A stretch of DNA of 64,000 nucleotides. Source: Ceratorhiza oryzae-sativae. Lineage: Eukaryota; Basidiomycota; Agaricomycetes; Cantharellales; Ceratobasidiaceae. Within the stretch, counting starts at the first letter, position 1. Every line of letters starts with the position of its first letter. Location: assembly GCA_030998015.1 (NCBI GenBank), contig JARWMV010000253.1:372001-436000 (forward strand), read 5' to 3'. Below, piece by piece: positions 12,757 to 24,783 of the stretch. Position numbers and translations under genes: made by a program. A model generated the notes under the pieces. That model saw only the letters and a list, made by a program, of their open reading frames with translations. It was not told the origin of the DNA and did no database searches.

Positions 12757-13572
12757 GATTGTAGTTATTCCCACAACGGACATTTCACTAATCTCACACG
12801 GACTGACGGACTCTCGGACTCTTTGTAATCTTCATGTATTTCATTCATCTGGGTTGAAATGTAAATTCTAGCCCTTCAGGGCCTATTACTAAACGACCGA
12901 TGGCTCAGGTGTGATGGGTGGTCTTGACGTAAGACCAGGAAGCACACGCGACGTCAAGTGCCTTTTCTCTCATCTCCTCATCTGTATCGGCTGTATGCGC
13001 GTCTAGGCTATTAAATTCACGTATCATTTAATTGAAGTATCTACTGCAGAAGAAAAAACGTACGTGTGACCCCAGACTTGGCAAACATCATTTCGATCAT
13101 TCTCCACACAATTCGGATGGCTTTCGACAACATGTTTCGAGCGAAAAAAAAGGGGGGGGGGCACCAAACCCCGTAAAATGTCGCACATGCCTGTAAGTTT
13201 GGCTTTCACGTCCTCCACAGCGTGAAGGCCTCCTATGACAGCGTTCGGTACCAATATACAGCCAAGTACAGGCTCATGAATCCGGCCGCAAAGCAACACG
13301 CCGTGGGTTGCAGAGGGGTAACGACACACAAGGAAGTGCATTAAAAATGCGAGCCACCCGACTCCTTTTTTCTGACCTTTCCACAAGTTGATCCAGGAGT
13401 CGAGGTGGACCGTAAATGCAAGCCAGTTGGCTCGCATTTCATTCAAGTCAGGTCGCTGATTGAACTAATGGGAATATTTCAACGCACAAGTCGTCAGTGG
13501 GTGGCGTGAATATGATTTGTCTCAAGCATCGTATTTGGTGAGAGTCTATTCCAAAAAGGACTCGGATTTAGA
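12757..13572. other. Intergenic, no supported gene
   Basis: A 140-codon minus frame (13024-13446) is the longest open stretch but has no recognisable motif and spans an A-run/G-run (about 13144-13160). I see no other structure until the tRNA. Confidence 0.4.
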
Positions 13573-13652
13573 GGCCGTACTGGGGTTCGAACCCAGGTTA
13601 CGGGAAAGTGGTTATCAAAATCCCGAGTGATAAACCACTACACTATACAGCC
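13573..13652 (-). tRNA. tRNA-Gln (anticodon UUG) with ~8-nt intron
   Basis: The reverse complement folds into a full cloverleaf: acceptor GGCTGTA/TACGGCC (7 bp with one G-U), D stem GTG/CAC, anticodon stem CGGGA/TCCCG, T arm CTGGG-TTCGAAC-CCCAG. The anticodon loop region is 15 nt; taking TTG as anticodon leaves an intron of about 8 nt at the canonical position 37/38. The A-box (TAGTGTAGTGG) and B-box (GGTTCGAAC) match consensus. Confidence 0.88.
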
Positions 13653-14290
13653 GCAGCTTCGCGATCTTTGGCTGGCATGGGAAGGTCACAATAGCTGAAG
13701 GAATAGCTCCTTTTGGGATGTCGTTTCAACAAATCAACGGCTAAAAATTCGCACAACAGCCATTGCAACCCGAAACTTGACCGCCTGAAGCAAAACTATT
13801 GAGGGGCAGGCGTAGGCGCATTTCGCTACTTTCTGGTCGTTTTGGCGCCCTGAGCACTTGTAAGGCAATTGCATATACTGTGTACTTGAGTGGATTAACT
13901 ACACTTTGCGCACAACGGAGAGTGCAAATATGCATCATACCACTTTTGAAATCTCGTGAACGAAATAGTTGGACATCCAAGACGTACGAGGACTACGATT
14001 TGTAACTCATTTCAACACAAATAATTTTCCCACCTGAGACAAAGTAGACACATCAAAAATACTCAAGTATAAAACTGGAAGCTGAAGTTTTTAGCGGCCC
14101 TATTCCGTGAAGAATTTGGATGAAATATAGTACTGGAAAATATATTCGCATATCTTCTGCACATATTCTTGGCTATATACATGGCCAGCAGATAATACAG
14201 CAACTGGTGACAGTACCTTGCCGCTTATTCAATAGCGATCGAACCCTGGTATGTTTGTTATCAGGGTGACCACCCCTTCTTCGCCTCACA
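13653..14290. other. Intergenic, no supported gene
   Basis: AT-rich stretch with only short frames and no motif recognised. Confidence 0.4.
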
Positions 14291-17200
14291 CTAATTAATG
14301 TCACCCTCCTCATGCGGAGAAAGAACGACCCCGGTGCGGTCGCAATAGCTGACTTTCAACTCCTCTAGCTTTGCGTACCATAGTGATTCTGCCCAAATGA
14401 CTTCTTCTTCGGCCCAGCCCTTTTCACAAAAGTCGACTGCACACTGCATGATACGTAGCAGAACCTTAGGATGCTCGCCACTGCCCAAATTTGAAACGAG
14501 AATGCTCCTGTTGAGTGGATTCGAGGGCCGAAGTTTGGGGAACTCGTTTCGAAATTTTAGAAGAGGGCGCAGAGCGGAGCGATGCACCTCAGTAACACCG
14601 TTCATAGCTAGAATTCTTGCTACGAGTAGCTCAAGATGCAGAGCAGCCAAGGGAGTAAATTCTGTACGAGTGCGCGAAAACTGTCCGCCAGAGTTCTTCT
14701 AGTGAGTGACTGGGATTGAGCAAAGCTACCCAAGCCAAAAGACCATCCAAATCGGGTAAAGGCAGGGCGTTCACGATCCGAGTATATAGGTCCTGCAATA
14801 TTTTTTTCTTTGTTCGACACAACTCAATAAGAGCTTTACGTATATTTCGGGATTTGAATCCGCTGGCGATGGACTGTGAACCATTAAAGGAAGACAGGCC
14901 GCGACTGCAACTAGCTCATGGTCGCCCAAATCTCCTTTGACCGTTGATAAAAAGTATTTGCGGGCCGGAGCCAAAGCGTGTCTATCAAATGAAAACTTTG
15001 ACGGGAGTGTGTGTATTTCGGGGGGGTACCGACAAGGTTAAGACGTGGTAGGGCCCTCATGAACTGGTCGGAACACCATCCCGGAGTAGAGTGTTTTTCA
15101 TCAAGCCGTGCTACGTTCCTTGATGTTCGTATAACTAAAATTTAGACGGTCCTGATCAGCCATACCGACAGTCCAAAAAATCCAAAAATGAAGAGCGCGA
15201 GAGAGGTCTCTTGATTTGGAGGTTGACTCTGGTAGTGTTTAAGAACCTGCACAGCCCGTCTTCTGCGAGTGTCTGGTGTTTCTGTAGCGATTCCCCACCA
15301 GGGTACGTTGGAGTGATAGCGCGGTAGCGGCCAGCGCAACAGAGGCGGCGGAGCTAATTTCGGAAGTTGTTCCGTAAGAGACAAGGAAAATCTTCACAAA
15401 AAGGATATGGAACTGGCTGAATGAAGTGTGGTTATCCTGCAACCCAATCAAACCGTGGCTGATAGATTTGACCAATCCTGACATGACGGAAACGGAAGTA
15501 AGGTTGGTTTCGCCTTCTACGTATCGCCTCAAAATTAATTTGGCATCCTCCAGCGTATTCTCCAGCTGACCACGCTCTGGGGCTTCGTACCAATGCCACC
15601 ATCGCATTGAAGCGGCAATGGCAACGGAACGAAGGCTGAGATTGTCAGCCTCAACAAGCCCAGTAAGACTAAAACAGTAACAAGGAGGAAATGCAGGAGA
15701 TATCAGCGATTCTTTCTCTCCCAAAAAAGATGCGGGTAACATACTCTCTGTGTATAGAGAAAATGCGCTGGATATCGCCCTTATGCAAGTCGGGGGACAC
15801 TGCTCCGTACCACCCACCCCATTTACCCCAAGCATCTACCCCGGGTTTCCGGACATAAACATAGCGAAAGCACGGCAATACCTCAACGCTACAGACAGCT
15901 GTGAGACACTCTTGACGCTATTATGCTTCAGAACAACGTTGTACTGGATGCAAGGATACAATCGAGCAAGAATTGACCTTGGGACCCCGCAATGCTCCAA
16001 AGGGGCATGAGGTAGGGTTTCCTCTGCGCCGGAGAGTGCTTGCAGGGCGGCATCGACAGAGCGAGAATCCTCGCAATTATCAATCAACCAGGCTATCATT
16101 TGGCTTGTCACGCTGTCCATGGGTACCTTCGAGCTATAGCTATATGTGTCACCGATTCGATGGGAAACGATCAAGTTGACGCCAATCCTAATCCATTGGT
16201 GCGTAGGCTATGCAAGCAGATGCCATCTTTTTTGAAGGGCCTAGTAACACGTAGATTATCTCACTGGTATATTTGCAAACGTTCAATAATACACCAGCAC
16301 TGATACGAGAGTGTGGTTTCCAATTAAGTCTCGAGCACGTAGAATTCATGAGAATCAGAAGCTTCCCAAGTAGCGTAGACAAAAACTTGATGATTGGTGC
16401 TAGTGCCATTTTCAGATCATGGAGAATCGCCATTGCGGGGGTGTCATAGGGGCAATCGGGGTCCAACGTGGGTAAGATGCTGGCGCATACATAGGCAGTT
16501 GTTGCTAATCCGGTAACTATAATGACCGGCCAGGCGACGCTAGCATTGATGTCCCTGAGGTAAACACAGAGCCCGGCTGCAAATAACACTGTGTGACAAT
16601 GGGTGAGTATTGGGGGCGCAAAATGAAATACTACTTACCCAGCGCTAAGTGCATAGCTCCTGGTAGATACTCAAGAATTTTATTCATCTTCCACCTCTGG
16701 ATACCATTCCATTTATGCTGCCTCCGCCGTGCCTGTTCGTATGCCGGGCCTGAGCGACCTGATATGAACTTATAGCACCATCCTTTCGCGAGCATAGCGA
16801 CGAGGGACACGGCTACGCTGAGGGTGAGAGACAGGAGCCAAAGAGTGTTAACAACTATGGCAGTATGTGATGGCGTGAATTCAGGTGCCGAAACTGGCAA
16901 CGGCGAAGCAATGGCTTGCCCATTGGCAATAGCGGTCAATGTTAGAGACATAGTCACTAGGACTTGTGTGGAAGAATCGATAGGATCTGGCTTGAGATCG
17001 CGAATACTTTCAATCAAAAACCTAGGAGTGTATAATCTTGCGTCAAGAGGCGTTCATCAACGTAACCTTTTGCGACTCACGCCGTCAATATCGCCGAAAA
17101 TAGGGCAGCCTAAAGAAACTGCATTTCAGAACCACCACCGACCCCCCAATTATAGGTACGCACAAAGACTGTACTCGCATGATCAGCATAGGTCTCACTT

Positions 17201-17533
17201 AGAATTAAGAATAAAATAAACTCACGTAGTAGTACATCGAGGGAGCTGAGCGCAAGAAAGCAACAGTCAGCAATAGCCAAGCAACATCCCAAATGACTTA
17301 CTTCTTAGGCCCATCAAACATCTCCAGGTCGCATTTATCCGCTTCCCGGACATAAATTCGCCAGACTCGTGCTTCTTTGCTCATTTCAGCGCCGGGTTCA
17401 TCTTGCGGATCATGCACCTAAGGGACAAAATATCAATTGGCCGCCCCATAGAATACGTCACGAAAAAACAGAAGCTCACGTTGCTCCCTCCAGGCCCTGT
17501 GTTTTGCTCCCAGTATTGTCCGCTATATAGCAT
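14291..17533 (-). pseudogene. DUF6535-type paralogue, frame-broken
   Basis: Function unknown. Exons I can place (descending): 17533-17480, 17417-17302, 17245-17226, 17168-17164, 17109-17081, 17021-16639, then from 16588. They encode KEARVWRIYV, SLDVLL-FAALFSAILTAFLIES, DLKPDPIDS and the hydrophobic WLLSLTLSVAVSLVAMLAKGW segment, the same architecture as the 858-4319 gene, with identical exon lengths 116/20/5/29. The middle part shares the VTSQM-AW-NCED-RSVD block with that gene. Further on the frame breaks: near 16190; at a run of seven T (about 14803-14809); near 14700; and near 14662. The 3' frame then runs to TAG at 14291-14293. Some breaks fall in or near homopolymers, so assembly error is possible; otherwise this is a decaying paralogue. 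It is oriented opposite to the first copy, about 10 kb away. Confidence 0.75.
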
Positions 17534-20213
17534 GGTACTGCGCAATAGCGATGGGATCGTTGTAATCATCGTCAAGACAGGAGGTGTTGAGGTGTTGAGG
17601 AACAGAGTTACCAGGAGTCTTGCTTTATAGATGTCAATGCACTCAGCACTCAGATTGCATCTAGTGGCCTCTGTGGAGCAGGGTATTACTATTTCTCGAG
17701 ATTGGCGCGAAATCGGAGCCAGCCATGCCAAGGCGGGCCCAAATGTGATTCTACGCAAGATCGCTGTCATACTAAGGCCGACCCCGCAATAAAAAACGGA
17801 TCGAAGCTTGCTCCACATCGACTGGCTAAATTTCGACACAAAGGCAGCGGAGCATATTATTGTGATGATCTGGAAAGGGGCCTATCGATGTGCTCTAAAA
17901 GAATGTTGTTTACCGGGGGCTGGGAGGCATAGGGCACCAGGCAGCCAGAGCGGTTGTTAAACTGATCACGGAGGTTCCAGACAACACCCCTTGGCCTCTC
18001 TAAAGAAGGTCTAGCTGGGCGTTTGGTGGGTACTTGTCACAGGACCCCAAACCACTGGCCGGGGTGCACATCCAGCGCAAGTTTGAAACGTGGGTGATTG
18101 CTTGCAATACAGTAATGATTTTGGTGTGTGATTGCGGGCGACTCCATTATGCAAATCCTGTCGAGGGTAATTAGGCCTAACAAATATTAACGATAATGAG
18201 GAATATAGCAATATGATGAGACTTAATCACATTCCTGCAACTGTGCGACGGGATGTTATTACGTGTAATCATATTATCTTGGCCTCACTTTTGTCACGCT
18301 CGCGGTTTTTTGCAGAGACGATGAGCGAGGGAGGATTACAACCGAGGAATACCCGCTTCGTGAACTCGCTGGTCTATGCTAAGCCAGCTAGACCAACCAC
18401 AGAGCTGGAGCGGCGTGATAGATCGCGGGCGTACCCCGCAATACGATCCAGTCCGACAAACGCTGTCCCCACAACATCAAACGATCATGCGTACCTGGCT
18501 GAGACACCGTAAACGAATTTTAGAGTGGCCGAGGTCTTATACCCATGCGATCAGTCAGAGCGCTCGTCTCCTGATTCGGCCGAGTACATTCCGCTGTCGA
18601 TACTGTGGTCCTTCCCAGGCAAATCATCAAAGATTCATAGCTAAACACTATGCTGCCTGGCTCGGCATCCTCCGAGTGCCTGTTTCTAACATGCCTCTTG
18701 TCGTACATCGGTAGTGAAAAGGTGCCCTCAATGTTCCTATCGAGTCTCCACCAGAATGAAATCTCACAGACTTGTGTAGTTTCATTTTCTTGGATAGCAT
18801 ATAGCTCATGATTACCAGTGAAGCGCTTGTATGCGTAATAAACTTGACATAACTTAGCATGATCGAAAACCGAGTGCATAGACCCTTCGTCGTGAGAGCG
18901 TTATTCGAGTATCCGCTTTCGGGCGTCTGAGGGTTCCCTGATCGTGGAATAGGTCATGAGATATCTGCGTGGAGGCTGTCATGGGCTGATGGGAGAAGCC
19001 CACCAAGTCAGTATTCGGTGCAAGAAAAATCACCACGTACAGTTCACCTTGATCGCAACCTCGGGGCCTCTTTCATGTCTGGCCTCACCCACGCCCCGCG
19101 TTTCCCCCGCGCCCCGCGTTTCCCCCACACCCCACATTTCTCTCGATGTCTGGAATTGCCTTCGAAATGCTGTTCGACAGCATTTCATGGATGGTATGTT
19201 CTGGATAAAAAGTGCACCAATTCGGTTTATCTCGTATCATAATCCGCTTCCCTACCAATGAAGGGTATATTGATATTCGATGCCAGTGTAACAAAGAGAC
19301 AATCAAAATTACCATAATATTTCGCATATAACAGAAGAATCACTAAAGTCGAGCATATAAATCATGTTCGACGCGCATGTATAGGTCTAATGGGGCGTGC
19401 ACCAGCGCAGATTTCCGGCATCGCCGCAGTAGCCGCGGGCTCTCTTCTTTGGTAGCATTGCTATATATTTAGCTGCACAGTTCTGCCGGGGGCTAAGGTT
19501 ATGGCTACAAACCGATGCAGCGTGGGATCGGATTTTGGCCTTATGTTCGTTTTGGGATTAAGCATTCAGGCCGATAGCGCTGCAATTTGCTTTTGTAAAT
19601 TTGCTTTAACTCTTCCAATGGATGAAATCGTAGAACGTACACGGGATTATTTCACCATCCACAAACGAGTCGAGGCAGCGGAAGGACGAGGGGTTAAGCG
19701 CCATTTTTTAATTTGGGCGCCGACTACTCGTGAATCGCATTAAAGCGCCAAAAATGGTTAAATTTCACGAATATCTACGTATTGCGTGCTGTAACGCCCG
19801 GCTGCAGCAGGCATGTATCCTCGCTTCATCCTTTATCCTAGCCACGGCCCCTAGCCACGAGCTCCTACACGTTTATTACGTTCCTCATTGAATGGGGTCT
19901 GTGACTCTTCCACCGCTGCGCCTTGTGCGTTTGACCATGCTTTTTGACTGCGATACAGAAACCCAGTCTAACAAAGTTCATTCTTTGCTTTGCCCGTGTC
20001 TCGTCCAAGTAACGCTGGCTCTCCCCCTCCCCCAATCAGCTTCACAGCACGTTCAAAACGGCTCTTTCGATACGCGACATCCATCATGTGTGGCTCACGC
20101 GTATACAGCCCATGTCAACACTGCCTCCCAATAACGAGATTAGTGCTCGATGTGGCGTCATTTGATGTCTTACAAATGATGGTGGCGCGCCTGGCCTCTT
20201 CGGCCTGACCGCG
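17534..20213. other. 2.7-kb intergenic region, no supported gene
   Basis: Open frames up to ~150 codons exist (17381-17839 minus; 18520-18879 minus; 18213-18512 plus), but none shows a motif I recognise. A short G/C motif CCCCGCGTTTCCCC is repeated near 19090-19140. Nothing else is clear. Confidence 0.4.
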
Positions 20214-23200
20214 ATGGCGAGCAAAGCTGAAGCGTTGCCGACGTCGTCCCCAGCAGCCACGCGCCGGAAGGGCAAGCCTGCCTGTGTGCTGCGCATCAAC
20301 TCGTTTGCTTTGTGATACTGGGCGCTGCGGGATTCGTCTTCTGGAACGCGTCCCACATCACTCGTTCGCACCGGTCGCGCCTTCACCCGCCCCACGCTTC
20401 GGCCTCTATCCACAAATGCAAGTCTCTGCACGCTACGCCGGGGCCACCAGACAGCTTCTGGAGCCGGACGACGTCGGATCGGTTCGAGCCTGGCACGCCG
20501 CCGACGTGGATCCAGAACGCAACGATCTGGACGGGAGCAGACAACGGGTATGAGATTGTGGTCGGCGACGTCTTCCTCGACAAGGGAATGATCAAGGCTG
20601 TCGGACGTGTCCCGCCCGCGTTGATTGAGAATGCTGGCCCGAGGCTGGTCACCAGGAATGTTGGTGGAGCATGGGTCTCGCCTGGTGCGTTCGTTTCGGT
20701 AGTGTATTGAACACTGCTAATCGATATTATAGCAATCAACGACATGCACAGTCACTTGGGCGTAGACAGCGTGCCTGAACTTCGTGGTGCGGCTGTCGCC
20801 TCTACACTTTGGTCTCATCTGACTTGCTTGTTCCAGGCTCGGATGATACCAACTCGCTCAAGGCCCCGACCATGCCCTACCTCCGATCCCTCGATGGATT
20901 CAACACCCATGATGCAGCTTTCGATCTCTCGCGCTCGGGCGGAGTCGCTACGGCTCTCATCCTACCCGGAAGCGCGGACAACATCGGCGGTCAGGCTTTT
21001 GTTGTCAAAATCCGCAAGACCAAAGAGGGCAGTCCAAGCTCCATGGTGCTCGAGCCTCCGTCTACGCTCATTGGTGGGGAAGATCATGATGGAATTCGCT
21101 GGAGGCATATGAAGCATGCGGTACGTCCCTAGTTGCGCCATGTGCGTCCCACATATGTATGGGGGCCGAGGCTCATGCCGAGTGATTGCGCAGTGCGGTG
21201 AGAACCCATCGAGGGTGTACAAACAAACCCGTATGGATTCCATTTGGGAGTTCCGCAAGGCCTACAATTCCGCCCGGGAGCTGATGAGCAAGCAAAACGA
21301 GTTTTGTGAACGTGTGGAGAGTGGGCAAGGTGTGTGTTTGTTGTTGCGCTGGTTTCAATGCACTGACGGCGGAGTACAGTCGATTGGCGTCGCGAGAGTT
21401 TCCCAGAGGACTTGCAGTTCGAGGCACTCGTTGATGTCCTCCGAGGGCGGGTCAAGGTCAACATTCATTGCTACGAAGCTGGTTGGTTGAACTAGTCTTT
21501 CTCTATCCCTGCTTGCTCATTCTTCTGTAGTCGACTTGGACGGAATCGTCCGGGTATGTTCCACACCATCATGCTGTCTCATCGCAAACTCATAGTTTCA
21601 TTCGCATAGCTCACTAACGAATTCGAGTTCCCCGTTGCTGCATTCCATCACGCGCACGAGGCATATCTCGTCCCAGACCTGATCAAGAAGACATGGGGCA
21701 AGGTTAAGCCTGCCGTCGCCGTATTTGCTACCAACGCTAGGTTGGTAGTCTTTTTAAGATTGGGTTCTTGTCGCCTATGCCCATCAATTGCGCCTCTAGG
21801 TATAAACGGGAGGCTTATCGCGGATCCGAGTTTGCGCCCAAGATCTTACATGAGAATGGGCTGCGCGTTATCATGAAGGTTGGTCTCGTGTTTGTGCCAT
21901 TCTTAGCCGTTTTAGTGATCGAGCTTCTCAGTCCGACCACCCAGTTCTCAACTCGCGATACTTGCTGTATGAAGCCGCTCAGGCTCACTACTATGGACTA
22001 CCACCCGGCCCGGCGCTCTCGGCTGTGATAACCACCCCTGCAGAGGTGGCAGGTTTCGGACATCGCTTGGGAAAGATACAGTTGGGATATGACGCTGGTA
22101 TGTTTGGTTACGGGTTTCATTCCTGATACCGACCTCACAATTTCCGTTTTGAAGATATCGCGATTTGGGATTCTCATCCTCTTACTCTTGGCGCGACCCC
22201 TCAACAACTGTACATCGACGGCATTGCCCAGCTTGATGATCCCGTCGTCGTTAACAAGCCCAGTACCTTCCAGCGAGTGCCAGCCGTTCCAAACTGGGAC
22301 ACGGCTGCCGAGGCTGCCATCAAATACGAAGGCCTACCCCCGCTTTTGCCAGAGAACAAGGCCAAGGGAGAAGACATTGTGGTTTTCGAGCGCGTCGCCG
22401 AAGTCTGGGACCATACCGCACAACAAATCAAGACGTGGCAAAGGAAGGCGTGGTTGTCGTCACAAACGGCGAGATCACTTGTGTGGGTTCGTGCTCGACG
22501 ACCGCCGCTCATGCCGTTCGCGTGGACCTTGCGCACGGTTCGCTCGTGCCTGGTCTCATCTCGTATGGCGCTCCGCTCGGGCTTGAAGAGATCAACCAGG
22601 AGGCGTCGACGAATGATGGACGTGTGCCGGATCCGCTCGAAAAGGGTGTGCCGGAGGCTGCTGGCGGAGACAAGTTGACCGTGAGCGCTGTGGATGGGCT
22701 TTCGTTTGCTGGACGGGATACTCTGTGCGTTATTGTTTCCTAGTTCGGAACAGGTGATTGAGTTGGTTTTTTTATATATAGATTGGCGCACAGGTCTGGC
22801 GTGACGACCGCTGTGACTGCTCCTGTTGGAAGGGGCATGTTCTCTGGTGAAGTGTAGCGTTTAGGACCGGAGCGGCACATAAGCTCGAAAAGGGAGCGGT
22901 TGTCAAGGTGGATGCAGCCGGCTAGCCCAGGACGTCAATTTAACAGCTCGATGCACTCAACAGTCCCACGCAGCATTCCATGTCTCTATTGGACACGCCT
23001 CGAGCGCGAGCATCGCAACCCAAATTGCTGCTCTACGCAGAAAGCTAAAGGGGGATTCAAGCATTTTGAGCGTGCGTCGGCTCTCTTCCCTGTCGCGTAC
23101 TTGGTCTCAACTGTTTGTTCACAGGGGGAGATCCCACTCATCGTTACCGTGAACAAGGCGGATCACATGGCTACGCTCATTGGACTTAAATCAGAACTCG

Positions 23201-23836
23201 AAGGACCCCACGGCAAGATTCGGATGACGTTTGCGGGCGCCGCTGAAGCACACTTGATCGCCAAAGAGATTGCCGAGGCTGGCGTTGGTGTAATCGTTAT
23301 CCCAACCAGGTCGTTCCCCGCCAGTTGGGACCAGAGGAGGATGCAACTGCCCAGGATAGGATCATGGCTCGTTCTGACAGTATTTGCATTTGTAGAATTC
23401 CTGGCCCACCGTTGACCCGTGATACCTTGATCTCCACCCTGGTCAACGCCAACATCACAGTTGGTATTGGCGTTGTGGAGGCTTGGGAGGCACGCAACGC
23501 TCGATTCGATATCGCTTGGGTGAGTCTATTCCGCCTCACTCTGAGCGCTTTACCAAACTCATGTCTCGACAACAGGCTGCGCTCGAGTCGGACGGTCAAC
23601 TCGGAAAGCGTGACGCGCTCGCGCTGGGTACAACCAATCTCCAAAAGTGAGCCGCGTTTTTGTGTTTGATCGGTGGAGCAGATGACCTGATTGACGTCAC
23701 GCGCAGGTTGCTTGGATTGGAGGATACGGATGCGCTTGGCGATCTCGTGGCTTACCATGGAGGTCGTTGGTCAGATTGGGAGAGTAAGCCCGTTGCCGTA
23801 GTTTCGGGTGGGCGGGCGAGGGTGGATGTGTTCTAA
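20214..23836 (+). CDS. Amidohydrolase / CE9-like metal-dependent hydrolase
   Basis: The translation resembles the ~900-residue fungal proteins annotated as carbohydrate esterase family 9 or amidohydrolase; the substrate is not evident. Exons I could place: from 20214 to 20684, then 20733-20786, 20837-21120, 21194-21329, 21380-21481, 21531-21553, 21610-21740, 21800-21878, 21932-22097, 22155 onward, with the stop at 23834-23836. Metal-site motifs are visible: DMHSH (HxH), NIHCYE, FHHAHEA and SDHP. A hydrophobic stretch after a basic N-terminus (VILGAAGFVF) suggests a signal anchor. Three single-base slips interrupt the otherwise natural reading: near 20311, in an A-run near 22440 and near 22850. 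They could be true lesions or assembly errors. A later intron of about 56 nt (22908-22963) restores a long conserved tail (HVSIGHAS...). Confidence 0.78.
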
Positions 23837-24103
23837 TCGGAGCGTATCAGGAAGCCAGCTTGATGATGTGTGTAGGTCTTGGGACAATTATGAGTGCTGA
23901 TCGCTTGTGCGGATCTCGTGTCGGTCTTGAGCTGAGAATGCAGTCCCGAGAAACGAATTTTCTACACGACTGCATAAAAGTTTATATGACGCCGAAAATT
24001 GTTGATTTGTATATAGGTTGATGCTTCAAGGTGAATATTGAGAACGGATTTGTGATAGCTCTCGTATGTCAAGAAATCGAAGGCAAAGCCGTATATAATG
24101 TGA

Positions 24104-24480
24104 TGGTATCCGGCCTCGTATTCAGATTTTATTCTAAACAAAATGTGTTATCAGTGCTCGAAACATGTTGCAGACCTTGAATATCGGCATTCGAGCATCC
24201 GATGACTTCAACTTGGTTTCACAAGCCCTATTTGGTCCAGGCACTGGAAATCGCTATATCTGGCTTTCCTACTTGTAACATCGGAGTAACTACTCACTAG
24301 GATTTGTCAGAGCTAGAAACACATGTCGACAAAAATGCTAGAGGCGGGAAAGACAGATATAGCGAGTTCCAGTGACTGGACCGAATTATCGGATGATCGA
24401 ATTTAAGGTCCATAACATATTTCGAGCGCCGATAGATCATTTTGTTGGGAATAAAATCTGAATACGAGGCCGAATACCAT
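24104..24480. repeat. Foldback inverted repeat (MITE-like)
   Basis: The segment 24104-24268 and the reverse complement of 24346-24480 share long blocks, such as GGCCTCGTATTCAGATTTTA and GGTCCAG-CACTGGAA-TCGCTATATCTG, with scattered differences and small gaps. A ~75-nt spacer lies between the arms. The transcript would form a long hairpin. It sits between the stops of the convergent CE9 and HDAC genes. No target duplication was resolved. Confidence 0.7.
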
Positions 24481-24783
24481 GAGATTCTACGCAGTCTCAC
24501 ATTCGATTTCTTGAGCTATGAAAGCAATTTTCGGTGTCAAATACGCCTTTTTTGCGGTCGGGTTGGGGGCTCGTTTTTCGGGGCTGTATGCTCAGCTCAA
24601 AACCGACACAGCACGTGAAGCGTCGCGGTCCCCATACCTAGGAATGCTAGCATATTCACAACTAAGAAGCAGATTGACCATAATAGAAAAAACACCAGGT
24701 TGAACAGACATCGGCAATAGCGACAGCAACACTACGTGAACATATTGATGTACGCACAACCAAAAAATATATACAAAATACGA

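Noticed and set aside
14230..14270. Possible second tRNA from a B-box-like GGTTCGATC on the minus strand
   Set aside because: No T stem, D arm or acceptor pairing could be formed.
18213..18879. Candidate small genes on both strands at 18.2-18.9 kb
   Set aside because: There are no recognisable domains and no consistent intron/exon pattern, and the frames overlap antisense; not supportable from sequence alone.
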